From the NCBI GenBank assembly GCA_023375675.1, contig JALQBC010000013.1:682001-746000 (forward strand): a stretch of 64,000 nucleotides of DNA, read 5' to 3'. The stretch's first letter is position 1, and every line of letters starts with the position of its first letter. Shown in pieces: positions 8,211 to 19,226 of this stretch. Position numbers and translations under genes: made by a program. Under the pieces are notes generated by a model, which saw only the letters and a program-made list of their open reading frames with translations, made no database searches and was not told the origin of the DNA. The DNA is from Cytospora piceicola (Eukaryota > Ascomycota > Sordariomycetes > Diaporthales > Cytosporaceae).

Positions 8211-9485
8211 TTAGAAGGGCAAGTCAGTCCTCAAGCCCAACTTGATCTCCTCTATATATTTGTCGGTCAATCCCTCCAAGTAAGCCGCTATATCAGTGAA
8301 GGGTTTCTTCCCGAGTGCCAGCTGCTCCCCAAAAATCCTCCTCAACTCGGCCTTCCTCCGTGCTCTGTCCTCCGCACTCCCCTGATCTCTGTAGAATTTC
8401 CTCACCTTATCCTTCTCTTTCTTAATCAACCTTTCTTTAGCCCTCTGCGCTTCCTCCACCCTCGCCTTCTCAGCCCTTATATCCATCTCAATTCTCCTCT
8501 TCTCAGCCTCCTGGGCCTCCTGAGCCTGCTCGGCTTTCTTCTTCCTCGTCCACATCTCCAGCTCCACCCGTTTCTCCTCTCTCCTCGCCTTCACCTCCTT
8601 GAAGTAATCCACAGGCATCCTCACGGCGTGTCCAGGATCCCTCTTGTTCCCAGGCCCTCCGTTCTCATGCCACATCGGCAGCGCAAACCTCCTAGCATGG
8701 ATCGGGCTGACCTCAGTACCATGCACATACTTGGCACCGCCGTGGTGCAGCATGTCCGCGGCGAGATCGAGCAGCCTGCGCCTGTCCCCCCCCAGCACCG
8801 GATCGAGGCAGTACACCAGGCACTCCCTCTCCCAGACCTCCCTCCCGTCCCTCCCGACCCGGAACGGGTCGACCACCAGCCTGTCCTCGCCCCACTCGAC
8901 CTCGCCGGCCGCCGCCGCCGCCGCCGCCGCCCCGCGCAGCCACGCCGGGTCGGACACGGCCCCGGCCGTGACGTCCTCGGCCTGCCGGACGCAGAACTCC
9001 TCCCCGGCGCGCTCGCACCGCCGGCACCGCACCTCGTCCCGGCGCCGCGCCAGCGCCGCGCTGCAGGGCATCCCCGCGAGGGCGCACCGGAGGCACGGCG
9101 GGGGGGAGGACCGGCCCTCGCCGGCGCGGCCCTGCTGCTGCTCCTGCTTTTGCTCCTGCTCCTGCTTCTGCTTCTGCTGCTGGTGCTGGTGCTGGTGGCG
9201 TTGTCGGCGGCGTCCGCGCGGCCGCCGGAAGAGGGCCCGGTACCGCTCCTCCTCGAGGGCGCGCTGCTGGGCCGCGCGGTAGTGGAGCCAGGTGTCGCGC
9301 AGGAGGACGAGGTCCTTCTTGACGGGGAGGCCGAAGTGGCGGCGCCTGATGGTCTGCCTCTGCAGCTCGGACAGGGGCTCGGGCGCGGGGAAGGGGGTGC
9401 CTGTCTCGTCCCTCGGGGCGGGTGGGGGCTGCGGTTTCCTGGGGCGGGTGGACGGGCGTTCTCTGGGCTGGGGGTATAGTGGCAT
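8211..9485 (-). CDS. Hypothetical protein with Cys cluster, Gln/Lys tract and C-terminal coiled coil, 424 aa
   Basis: Single exon; function not recognised. The N-terminus is Pro/Arg-rich. Residues about 20-90 are charged (FGLPVKKDLVLLRDTW). A Gln/Lys/Glu-rich low-complexity tract spans about 95-120. Then comes a paired Cys motif, CLRC-x6-C and CRRC-x6-C (about 132-168), which could bind zinc, followed by an Ala8 run near 187. After a globular stretch with DPFRVGRDGREVWERE, a long Lys/Glu/Arg-rich coiled coil covers about 300-380, and the tail ends in a short helix. The GC-rich low-complexity DNA produces long false frames on the other strand. The start is the first ATG of the frame. Confidence 0.65.
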   Translation of the reverse strand: MPLYPQPRERPSTRPRKPQPPPAPRDETGTPFPAPEPLSELQRQTIRRRHFGLPVKKDLVLLRDTWLHYRAAQQRALEEERYRALFRRPRGRRRQRHQHQHQQQKQKQEQEQKQEQQQGRAGEGRSSPPPCLRCALAGMPCSAALARRRDEVRCRRCERAGEEFCVRQAEDVTAGAVSDPAWLRGAAAAAAAAGEVEWGEDRLVVDPFRVGRDGREVWERECLVYCLDPVLGGDRRRLLDLAADMLHHGGAKYVHGTEVSPIHARRFALPMWHENGGPGNKRDPGHAVRMPVDYFKEVKARREEKRVELEMWTRKKKAEQAQEAQEAEKRRIEMDIRAEKARVEEAQRAKERLIKKEKDKVRKFYRDQGSAEDRARRKAELRRIFGEQLALGKKPFTDIAAYLEGLTDKYIEEIKLGLRTDLPF

Positions 9486-11098
9486 TGGGTGCTGTTGGTG
9501 TTGCTTTTGTTCTTGGGAAAGGGAAAGGTGTGTATGTGGTTTCTGGCTTTCTGGCTGGGAGCCGCTGTTGAGAGAAGATGGACCGGCAGTGGTGGTAGAA
9601 GTGGTGGTAGGTGTGGTGGTACTGCTGCTCGCCTCTGAGGGTATTATATATCACTAACTTAGCCCTCTTATGAAAAGGGGGCTTGCCTTGAGGGAGCAGG
9701 CTCCTCGCCTTTCCTACAAGATATCTTTGTTGCATATTTGCCCAGTGACTTACCTTGAGATGACCGTGAAAGGACCAAGTGGTCAGCAGAAAGATCCGGA
9801 ATGGACGAGAGGGAAGCCTCTATGGCAGAATGTGCTCCTTACCACAAGCTCTGGTATAGGCAGAGTAGTGATATGTGACGGGAAAAGACAAAGGACTGCT
9901 ATGGATGAAAGGCATTGGTTAGAGGGAAAGTGATATATGACATTCGGAGGTGTTCAAAGGTCAGAGGCAGAGGATACGTCCATAACAGCCGCCACACCAT
10001 TGTACTACACAAAGTCAATCGGCCATATAAATCTCCTTGAAAAGGTGAAGGCGGAAGAGTAATCGAGGAGGACTTTTACCTTGGGGCTCATGAGTGGTGA
10101 GTAGGTGGAGAGCCGGCTCTTGCTCCTTTCCACTTCCTAGGTTGCCATCTGAGCCAACAAGATTTCCAAGGCGAAATAAACACACCGGAGACAGAGACAG
10201 AGAATGACATTGAGGCTGGAAATATTTTGTATTGCTATCATAACATTGCTTCTTAATCTGCTTTCTCTTTATTGTAGTCATGCATCATCAAGTTCAGCCC
10301 CCATCCACTTGGTCGGTACCTATGTACACACCCTGACACATCCCATATATACATACAACCAGGCAAAAACAGCACTGGGTGTGTCCTTCCGATCGCGACT
10401 GACCACTCATTACCATAACGGCAGATTCCTCCCAAAATCGTGTACTGTGCCAGCAAAAATGCCGTTCATAGACCTCGCCGTCCTCTCATTTAATGTGACA
10501 GAGAACTGATGATGTGGTTTTTGACATGATAATGATACAGTGTGGAAACTCTTCTGGGATTTAAAGCAACAATAGAATAGGGAAACAAAGGCTCGATAAA
10601 TGGCAACTCATACTCCATCCACCAACTGCAAACACGCTTTGATGTAGGGGGTATCTTCCTCGAAATATTCAAAAATTCCCGTATGTAGCCGCCAGTGCTG
10701 CCTTGCGTCTTTTGCTTTTGTTGCCCGGTAAAATTATGATGAGGATGATTGATAAAAATATGGGTTTTGAAAAGCTAGTAATACTGACAAGACAATAGAT
10801 ACTGTAGACGGATGTTTTGTACAAGATTCGCTTAAGAGGAGGGGGGGGGGGTTGGTACCCTCCTCTTGGCGACGTTTCGACTGAGCCCATGGAGAAGCTC
10901 GTAAGGGAAGATCTATCCTGTATATGCAATCCGATCGTTTCCGCGTCGTGAAGTCGTTATTTTGAAACAAGAAAATTTGTAGTAACATGCCTCTGGCAGC
11001 CAGAGGCGATTGGTGGCCGCGGATGAGTCCTCCAAGTCGCGCCAAACTTCGTAGTAGTGATGGTCCACGTTTCGAGGATCAAGCAAGCCAGGTCACAT
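9486..11098. other. Intergenic region, 1.6 kb
   Basis: Upstream of the 424-aa gene and downstream of the serine-rich gene. There is a poly-G run near 10841-10852. No gene seen; short frames such as 10204-10509 lack coding character. Confidence 0.5.
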
Positions 11099-14000
11099 CT
11101 ATGACCATCCCTTCTCAACAGAAGCAACAGCAAGCCCGATAACAGCGCCGATGATCAAGAGCCCAATGACAGACATGCCCCGGTTCAGCGTCCTCCACCA
11201 CCTCGCGTTCTGGTACCGCAGCTCGTCGACCGACTCGATGTGGCGCTCGAACTCGTGCTCGCGGGACCGGATGCCCAGGTCGCTGATGCTCGAGTACCTC
11301 TCGATCATGGCAAGCGGCGACGGCTTGGGCAGCGGCAGGACGCCGCCGATCATCCAGGCGAACGGGAAGATGAAGCCCACGACGAACAGGACCACCTGGA
11401 GGTTGCGCCGGCCGAACATGCCGCTCTCGGCGCTCCACGCCACCGAGGGCGGGTCCCAGATGCTGTACCGGTCCTGCGCGCGGATGTCCCTGCGCAGGTG
11501 GGGCGACCAGAGGCTGGACGTCATCCTGCGGATGCCCCGGCGGATGCCGAGCTCCTCGTGCGTTGGTAGGTTCTCTATGTCCATGCTCGTGGTGGACTGG
11601 CGCTGGGCCGCGTTGCTGGGCTCTCCGTCCCTGGGCCGGCGTCGAGGGGCGTGGATGTTGGAGGGGCCATTTTCGAAGGACGGCGATGCGCTGTATACCA
11701 TGGAGACGGGACGGCCGCTACCTAGATCAGACATGCTTGAGATCGAGGTCGAACGTAGCCATTTGCGCTCTCCGCTGCCGTAATAGACCTTGGCCCAGGT
11801 GGGAAGAGTGGCGCTCAAGCTACTTGCGCGCGATCGTGTGCTCTGGGAGGAGTGCAGGTTCCTCTCGGACGAGTTGTTGCTGCCGGCGTACATATCTGAC
11901 AGCTTCTGGCGGGATGGTCTCGGGGTCACTTGTTGCAAATCCGCCAGACCGTCACCGTCCTCGTCGTGGTCTCTCACCATCACGTGGAAACCGGGGGGTC
12001 TGAAGGTCGGGCTTGGTCTCTCGGGGTCAGAGTTCGATCTGGAGTGAGAAATGTTCTCCATATCGCCAGCCAGCGAAGAAGAGATGCTCAACATCTGTCG
12101 GCTATGTGAGCTCCACCGGCTTCCACGCCGTCCAGTGCTGCCCAGTCCTGCGCTGCCCGGGAGGGAGACGGATGCCAATGAGGCCTGACGACTGCCGCCC
12201 GTGGAGCTCGGGGGCTCCGACTCGCTCATGACGGTAGAAAGCTGGGAGCTCCACTGGTGCGGCGTGACTGGCAATGGTGGGGGAGCAGGGGCTTCTGTTC
12301 CCTCGGCCCATGAAGCTGCCTCCCTCATCTTCTGTTCTCGCTGGCGCTGTTGGTCGAGTTGGCGTTGACGATCGGATGGACCTGCAACGGTCGGATCAAA
12401 CAATGGACCAGTTGGCTCGAACTGACCGGCTGGTCCATTCAGGAAGGCCTGTCCGGCGTAGAAGAACTCGGCCGCTTCTTCGTTGATGATCGATGAGATC
12501 GAATTCAGCGATTTCCCCGACTTCTTTGTGCGGAGGTTCTCCGACGAGCCCGTAGACCTCGACCGTGACCTGTAATATCCAAATCCTTCGTGTGAGATCT
12601 GCCTTTTGGGCCTCAGCGGAGGTACAACCAAACTGTCGTCCGAGAAATCCCTGCGCGGCTGGCGCAAAGCGGTACCCGGCGGTGACGGATCGGGGCTCTC
12701 ATTAAACGACGGATCGCGAGACTCATCGTGGACGACATAGTTCGCTTCCGTGTTGGCAGTACCAGAAGGACCAGCCTCGCTCTCATGTGCGTTGAGAGGA
12801 AAGGAGGCCGGGGGCAAGGCAATGAGCGGCGAGTACGACCCGCAGGGTGAAGGTGGGTTAAAGCTATCAAAAGACCCAAGTGCCGCAGGGCTGCTATGGC
12901 CGTATATCTTGTAATTAGTCGCCTCCGTGGCGGTCGATGCTACGGAGAGAAACGACTTCTCCGGTCTCAGTTCACGAGTATCTGGCAGGGGCTCTGTTTC
13001 GGGGACGGGTGGAAGACCTGGGCTGCTGTGTCCGTAGATCCTGTAGTTTGTGGCGTCAGAAGCCGTCGAAGCTGCTGACTGAACGGACAGAAACGATGTT
13101 TGTGGGCGGAGCGCGGGGACATAAACACCGCTTTCTGAATCGGATGGGGAGTCATCAGCCCCTGGTTGCGGAAAGGCCTCTACAGAAGCCTCGGAGCTAC
13201 TGTGACCATAAATCTGGATGTTGGTGGTGTCGAAGCCCGTAGACGCGGTCCGCTGGGTGTTGAAGGATGCTTGCGGTCGAAGTCCAGGGTCCAGTTGACT
13301 GTCGTCCAAATCATCTTCCTCCTCTCCTTCAACAACCACTGGTAACTCGGCCTCGGAAGCGGCCCCACTGTCCTGCTGGTAAACAATGAAGTTGGTGTCT
13401 TCCGAGCCGTTCGAGGGAGTGTTTGAGTCAGTCGGACTCCTCTCCTCCTCGGTGTCGTACCTCTGCCAGTTGTCGTCCGATTCGGTAGGCGATGTCGTCT
13501 CTGGGACCGGGGGCAGCGGGATCTCGGTCGTATCAGATGTCGGCGAGGGGGCCGGTTCTTTTCCTTTGAGATCAGCTGAATCCGGGACCTTGCGGAGTGC
13601 GCCTTTCAGGCGGTAGCCCAAGGGGGAGGACGCGAAGTCGCCCATGTAATCGTCAGTGAAATTATCCTGAACCGTGGAGGAACCAGGCGAAGTTGGCACT
13701 GGCGTGTTCGGCGTGATGCTACGGTCCGGGATAGTACCGCTAGACGTGAAGGCAGAGCTCGGACGGTCATATTGGCTGGACGCATATGAAGTATAACCTT
13801 CATGCGAGCTCGACTGCGAGACTCTGGGGGTCGTCGGGAAGAAGGGTAGCTGTGGATGCTTGAACCCCGCGCCGGTACTGCCATAATCAGACAGGGCAGA
13901 ATCGGATCGTGGAAGCTGAGGCTGTTCCGATTGCGATTGTGGTTCTGGATCTGGCCGGGGTCGTTGAGGCACGAGGGAAAATGTCTTCTTGTCTTCGTTC

Positions 14001-14494
14001 AGGACCGCGACAAAATTGCGCCGGCGAGAGTTGGGGCGTTTCTTCCCGGGCGTAGGCGAGGGCCCCGTCGAGGAAGATGGCTCGGCATCGCTGACATGGG
14101 ATGATGCGGTAGAGTATCTTGACGACTGGCTGGTGTGGGTGGTGTAGCTGGAAGCTGAGTGACGCCCGCGGGAGGCTGTAGTTGCTGAGCCTGAAACACC
14201 ATGGTCGTGTTTCGGCAACAACCACGGAGCGGTGTTGGAGTGTGACGACGCGACAGTCCCCTGGCCGGGCCTTACACTGCTGGTGGTGGTCCCAGAGCTA
14301 TGAATACTCCGTGTCCTGTCATCCTGGTCAGGATCAGAGGGATCTACTTGTGCGCCACTTTGAGGCTGGGCGGTGTTGTCTAAGGCATCCCAAGGGCGCT
14401 GCTGGGATGGGGAATAGGGGACGACACGGATGGCGCTGGGCTGCTGTCGCGGTGGTGTTCGGCTCCTCGGACGATCGGGGGACGGCGCCGACAT
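11099..14494 (-). CDS. Serine-rich protein with internal repeats and two C-terminal membrane segments, 1,131 aa
   Basis: Single exon of 3,396 nt. The first ~1,000 residues are disordered and rich in Ser, Pro, Thr and acidic residues. Between about 365 and 590 there are repeated units ending in TN(Y/I/F)-x-(I/V)Y, three with the exact core IYGHSS (near 426, 484, 529) preceded by LRPQ/EKSF-like segments. The C-terminus has two hydrophobic helices, VVLFVVGFIFPFAWMIGGV (about 1,035-1,055) and a second near 1,110-1,125, separated by a conserved-looking loop (RSREHEFERHIESVDELRYQ). The likely topology is a large cytosolic tail anchored by a C-terminal hairpin. Many fungal genomes encode such serine-rich membrane proteins, and I know of no defined function. 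Numerous SP/TP and RxxS sites suggest phosphorylation. Confidence 0.82.
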   Translation of the reverse strand: MSAPSPDRPRSRTPPRQQPSAIRVVPYSPSQQRPWDALDNTAQPQSGAQVDPSDPDQDDRTRSIHSSGTTTSSVRPGQGTVASSHSNTAPWLLPKHDHGVSGSATTASRGRHSASSYTTHTSQSSRYSTASSHVSDAEPSSSTGPSPTPGKKRPNSRRRNFVAVLNEDKKTFSLVPQRPRPDPEPQSQSEQPQLPRSDSALSDYGSTGAGFKHPQLPFFPTTPRVSQSSSHEGYTSYASSQYDRPSSAFTSSGTIPDRSITPNTPVPTSPGSSTVQDNFTDDYMGDFASSPLGYRLKGALRKVPDSADLKGKEPAPSPTSDTTEIPLPPVPETTSPTESDDNWQRYDTEEERSPTDSNTPSNGSEDTNFIVYQQDSGAASEAELPVVVEGEEEDDLDDSQLDPGLRPQASFNTQRTASTGFDTTNIQIYGHSSSEASVEAFPQPGADDSPSDSESGVYVPALRPQTSFLSVQSAASTASDATNYRIYGHSSPGLPPVPETEPLPDTRELRPEKSFLSVASTATEATNYKIYGHSSPAALGSFDSFNPPSPCGSYSPLIALPPASFPLNAHESEAGPSGTANTEANYVVHDESRDPSFNESPDPSPPGTALRQPRRDFSDDSLVVPPLRPKRQISHEGFGYYRSRSRSTGSSENLRTKKSGKSLNSISSIINEEAAEFFYAGQAFLNGPAGQFEPTGPLFDPTVAGPSDRQRQLDQQRQREQKMREAASWAEGTEAPAPPPLPVTPHQWSSQLSTVMSESEPPSSTGGSRQASLASVSLPGSAGLGSTGRRGSRWSSHSRQMLSISSSLAGDMENISHSRSNSDPERPSPTFRPPGFHVMVRDHDEDGDGLADLQQVTPRPSRQKLSDMYAGSNNSSERNLHSSQSTRSRASSLSATLPTWAKVYYGSGERKWLRSTSISSMSDLGSGRPVSMVYSASPSFENGPSNIHAPRRRPRDGEPSNAAQRQSTTSMDIENLPTHEELGIRRGIRRMTSSLWSPHLRRDIRAQDRYSIWDPPSVAWSAESGMFGRRNLQVVLFVVGFIFPFAWMIGGVLPLPKPSPLAMIERYSSISDLGIRSREHEFERHIESVDELRYQNARWWRTLNRGMSVIGLLIIGAVIGLAVASVEKGWS

Positions 14495-17400
14495 TCTCGG
14501 GCGGGCCGGCGCCTAGTCAAGGCGGTAGTTTGGCGTTAGCCGGACTGCTCAAGGTCTTCTTCAGCAGGAAAAAGGCGACGATCAGATCCGGGCCATATCG
14601 GCGTCATGGACGTTCGGGGCCGAGCCGTGGGCCGTGTTCGCTCGCTCGTTGTCGATGTCGACTCGGCAAACCCCGGTGTCGAGATTGGCAGCAGCTGCGA
14701 CTGGGGAAGCCGTGTTGTATGTATTGCCTTCGACGGTGGGTGTATGTAGCAGTTGGGAGTCGGAAAGCCAGGTAGGTAATTAAGATGAGCTCGGCTAAAG
14801 CAGGAGGATGGCGATTAAAGACAGAGTACAGGCTGCCAGGCTGGTACCGGTGGAAGGTAGGAGGTGTGTGCAGGAGCAATTACAATAACGTGATCGGCAA
14901 GAATGCCGAGAGAGGATAAAAGAGAAGAATGGAAGAGACGATGGGTACTGTTTACCAAAGGAGGGTCACGTCCTTCAGTAGACGGAAGAGATTTGCGAGA
15001 TTAACGAGAGGCGGTGGTCGGCTTCATTAAAAGGGGTGTCGAAGCGAATCCATAGGTCCAGAAGAGAGGATCCCGTAGTGTTAAACCCTGGAATGGCATG
15101 CAGATAGATGCTGGCGTCTGAATCTGGATCTGGGGGAAGAAGAGACTCAGCCAGCCAATATCTAGTGTAGCTACAAACCATATAGGAACAGTTTTCGCCC
15201 TCGGTAAGGAGTGTGTGCCCAGGTGAGTGTGAGGGTGAAGGGTGGTGGTATTACCGTCTGGTTCGGGGAGGGAGAAACGGGGGGAGAAAAGTCATCATCC
15301 AGGGCTGTCTGTACCTATCCTACACAGATAGGTGACCAAGGTATCTGGGTGGGTATGTACCATGGGGACGGAGGACGGGGTACATTATTGGTGCTGTACC
15401 TGGCCAGGCATTCAGGCATTGTGTGTGTACCTGGTTTATTATGATTGCGAGTGGACAGCAGCGGGCCTTGGTGACCGATCAAGGTTAGACTGGGATCCAA
15501 TTTGATGGGGCCATCGTCAATCTTGTCGGATGATTCCCTGCCCAGGGCGAAGTTTGGGCCTTGTCTTCCAGTTCTTCCAGTCTTTTTTACCACACCGACT
15601 GGGCTGGACCACCCCCATCGATCCTGCGATCCCGTCGTGATCAGCATGCTGTAAGGTATCAGGGTACCTGGTACTGTACATACATACTGCACTGTATGTA
15701 TGTGTGCTAGCCTGGCAGGTCGAGGCGCGTATGGAAACGCGTTTCGAGTCTTGTTGTTGTGTTGCCGTCGTACAAGTATGTAGCTACCATGTAAGTAAGT
15801 AATAGTGTGTCCACACTTGCAGTCGTTTACTGCAACAATGTTCCATGCTGGCAGGCTGGCAGGCTCTCAACTTTTAGGAGCGGCCCGGGGCTTCAAAGCC
15901 TGACAAGCTGACAAGCTTTGACAGATGCTCGAATTCGTTCTTAGTGCGGATTGTAGAAGCCCGTGCGCCCTGGGCGTACTGGCATGCCCCCCTGATAAGT
16001 CACTAAACCCTGCTGATACTGCAAACTGCTGCACCTCATCAACCCTGGGAGCCCATCATCAGCTCTAGTGTACTGTACATAAACCGTACTGCTTGGTACC
16101 TCACGATCATAATCACACACACACACACACATCAGCCTCTCAAAGAAACCAGATTTGTACTGCATGCCATCGTTTCTTCTATTTATTGTCCTGAGCTCGA
16201 CTGACTTGGCAGCTCCAACTTCAGCGGCCCTCCCCGTTGTGGGCCTGCCGGTCAGCTCAATGGTTTATCCGTAGGTAGGTACCACATAGTATACACACCG
16301 AACTAAGTACATTGGTATACACACAGTCGCAATTCCAGTCCTGCATGCTTCGCTGGCAATGCAGGCCATCTGCTTCCCATTCATCTACTGTAAGATGCAT
16401 GTCTGATACAAGTTTCAAGCCTATCACCACGCCAAAGTCGACAAATGCTGTCGGCTTCAGGGGCAAAAGCATTCAACCTCATCGTCGTTATTTTTACCAC
16501 ATAGCTTCAACTGATGCTGAACAGACGCCGTCTCAAGAGCCGCCCGCCACCTGACCTTTCTGCGGCCATCCGATGAGACACGTACAAACCACCTGGGCAT
16601 TCAAGCGTCAAGGGCCACCAGAAGCTTCAACAGAAGCTTCGGTGACGCAAGCGCGATCTGGACCTGCATCAAGGCGCTAGATTGACGATTGACGGTTAAG
16701 GATTGACGCGCCAACGGACTGAGCACCGGATTACTTCCAAGGTTGTTACTGGGAGACTCTGGTCATTAGCGAGAGGGATATGATACACATACTCTCTGAA
16801 CAAAGAACACCGAGCGCCTCGGTTTGTGCCTGTGCAGCTGGGGCAGCTGGGCCATCTGGGCTAAATATACTACAAGTTCTACAGTACTTACCCCTGCGTC
16901 TGCATGAACATCGCGGGCGTCAAACCATACGCGGAGGTACGTCTCGATGAGAGCGGCCTTGCTTATTCGAAAATTATTATTACAGGGGCTGCTTAGACAT
17001 TCGTGCCCGCCGCCCTCTCCTCACTCGGCGCCACGCGTTTCAATCTGCAGAACGTCCGACGTCGAAATCTCCGGTGGGTCTTCGAACTGATAGCGCTACT
17101 CTACAACTAGAACCGAAACAAGTGCATACACTACTACAACAATAGAAACGCTCCCGAATCGCCCGTCCAATTGACTCGACGTCGACATGGATGCCGTCCC
17201 GGAGCCATTGGGTGAGAGCGACCGGGTTCTGGTTCACTTACCACGTGGGATAGCCGTCACTGGCACGAGACGGGCAAGCTGTCGGTCCACGACATCGCCT
17301 TTACAGTCAGTCGTTCATGAACACCAGGAGCCCCGTAGATGCTGTCGTCGAGTGAGTTGTGTGTTTCAGCCTGTGCCTGCTGGCGGCTTCAAGGCTGGCA

Positions 17401-17940
17401 AGAGACTGCACCATCGTCTTCGTCCCGTCGCAAGTTGCAACAAGGCCACCCTTATAGGAAATGAGGACGTGGGCAAGCGGCCTTCGCAACCATGCGTTGC
17501 TGTGACAGAGGATTCCCAACGAAGTCGTGTCTCAAGAAGGAACGATGAACAGAAAACGTTCTCGTGGACGGCTGTGAAGTCCCCAAGGAGCCGGAGAGCG
17601 CCTCAGGAAAGCATCTAGGAAATATCAAGGTTGCTCCCCATGGCAAAGAAGATAACGATCGGTCTCTTGGTGAAATCCGGCTCTCCGGGGTCTGTTATCG
17701 AGATTCTCGAGATCACGAAATCTGGACATCTTAAATCATGTAAACAAATCGAGTAGGTAACAGTTATCACGGAGTCATCCATATGCCGTCTCGGTGACGC
17801 ATTCATGACCTCGATGCCACAAGGTGATCGACAACGGACGGACCAGTTCCCCTGCCCACGGCTCATATCCGGAGCCTCGACAAATCCACCCATCCACCCA
17901 TCCGCCCATCCTGCCATCCCGTAAACCGCCATGTCCGTAA
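14495..17940. other. Large intergenic region, 3.4 kb
   Basis: It contains the upstream region of the serine-rich gene. There is a (CA)n run at about 16111-16130, GATTGACG repeats near 16680-16710, and several GGCAGGCT/CTGACAAG short direct repeats (15850-15920). A plus-strand 143-codon frame at 17187 begins in good Kozak context (CGACATGGAT), but its composition is unconvincing and I did not call it. Confidence 0.5.
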
Positions 17941-18618
17941 ATGGATCGCATACTCTCAGCCCCAGAGCCAACCATCCGCGCCGTCCTCGTCGCCCTCTGC
18001 GACGACGACCACATACGAGCCCGCTGCCACGCGCACCTCGACCAGCTCGGCCAACACCGCGCCAGCGCCGAGCCCCCCGGCCCCGAGCCGAGCGGACCCC
18101 CTCCGCCCGGCACCGCCCTCGGGAAAAGGAGCGCCCCGGCCCCCCCGCCCCAGATCTGCATCCGGTGCAGGGCCGCCTTCGCCCCGGACTCCAACCACCC
18201 CGGGGCCTGCCTGCACCACCACGGCAGCCTGGTGCTCGACCCCGAGGCCGACGATGTCTGGGCGGACTGGGACGAGCCGACCTTCGGGCCGCACGACACG
18301 GACGAGAACCGGGACGAGTGGCCCGAGGGCTTCACCTGGACGTGCTGCGGGGGGGACGGGGCCGGGCCCGGGTGCGCCCGGGGGCCCCACTTGGCGGTCC
18401 GGGGCGAGCACAAGCGCCTGAGGCTGGCGGCCGCCACTGGGCAGGACCCGGATGTGGTGCGGGAGGTTGGGGGGAGGGTGCTCAGGGCGAATGAGTTTGT
18501 CAATGAGAATCTCTGGGATGGGTCGGAGGACGATTTGGATGATGAGGCTGTCGAGGGTGATGATGTTGCCTCGGAGGATACAGAGCGGGACAGTGGTGGT
18601 GGTGATAGTGACGGCTAG
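17941..18618 (+). CDS. CHORD-like Cys/His protein, 225 aa
   Basis: Single-exon frame. After a Pro-rich stretch (about 45-70), residues ~72-150 hold ICIRC, an ACLHHHGSLV segment, two conserved-looking Trp regions (DVWADWDEP, DEWPEGF), then TWTCCGG and a later C-x-RGPH. The order C-x2-C / C-x2-H-x-HG / W-x-CC / C..G-H resembles the zinc-binding plan of CHORD domains (C-H-HPG...WSCC...C..G.H) but is looser, so this is a structural guess. The C-terminal 45 residues are acidic (DGSEDDLDDEAVEGD). The frame is extremely GC-rich and open on the opposite strand too. There is no signal peptide. Confidence 0.6.
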   Translation: MDRILSAPEPTIRAVLVALCDDDHIRARCHAHLDQLGQHRASAEPPGPEPSGPPPPGTALGKRSAPAPPPQICIRCRAAFAPDSNHPGACLHHHGSLVLDPEADDVWADWDEPTFGPHDTDENRDEWPEGFTWTCCGGDGAGPGCARGPHLAVRGEHKRLRLAAATGQDPDVVREVGGRVLRANEFVNENLWDGSEDDLDDEAVEGDDVASEDTERDSGGGDSDG

Positions 18619-19226
18619 GTTGGGGGAGACTGATAGTACGGACAATCTACGACTCCAGCTGTTTGTCCTGGCTCAAGCGCAGAGTCGCCCTGAGGCGATT
18701 CCGTTCAGCGTATGTAATGATGACCGAGCTTTGTTTGGGCTCAGATTCGTGGGTTTTGACAACATGATAATACATCGAGCTTGCTGGCGGTAACGCAATG
18801 ACCATGGGTGCGAGTCTTTAATTTTCGCCCCAAGGTCATCGAGGAGGCAAGCTGCTGCCTTCTCAGCCCCGAGGCGCAGGTGACTTCTAAAGGAGAATAA
18901 TCATCTTTATGATGATCGGAATTGGGGATCTCTAACCCTGGATACCAGGCCTATTGCCTGACTTGCATTATGTACCGAAATCTCATAGACAGATATGGTG
19001 GAAGAGCTGAGAATCGATACTCCTGTTGACCTCGCAGAAGAACTTGGGTATCTCTCTGATATACCCGCACTCGGAAGTATCGCAACGTTCTAAAGATAAC
19101 TCATTGGGTAAACACTCATGAAACCGACCACCGAAACTTCGACATGCCTCAACTCTGATCTTCTCTTCCCTCATCGACCTTTGAAACAGACCAGACCAGA
19201 CCACCTAGCACTCCTTCCATCCATTA
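18619..19226. other. Convergent intergenic region
   Basis: 3' flanks of the CHORD-like gene and the pheromone receptor. Nothing recognised. Confidence 0.5.

Noticed and set aside
8628..9735. Plus-strand 283-codon and minus-strand 340-codon frames over the 424-aa gene
   Set aside because: Low-complexity Leu/Pro/Arg runs created by CTG/GCC-rich DNA. The 424-codon frame alone has ordered domains.
17187..17618. 143-codon plus frame with a good Kozak context
   Set aside because: Composition is Arg/Ser/Cys-rich and random-looking, no conserved motif, and no splicing variant gave a better product. It might be a degenerate gene but cannot be supported.
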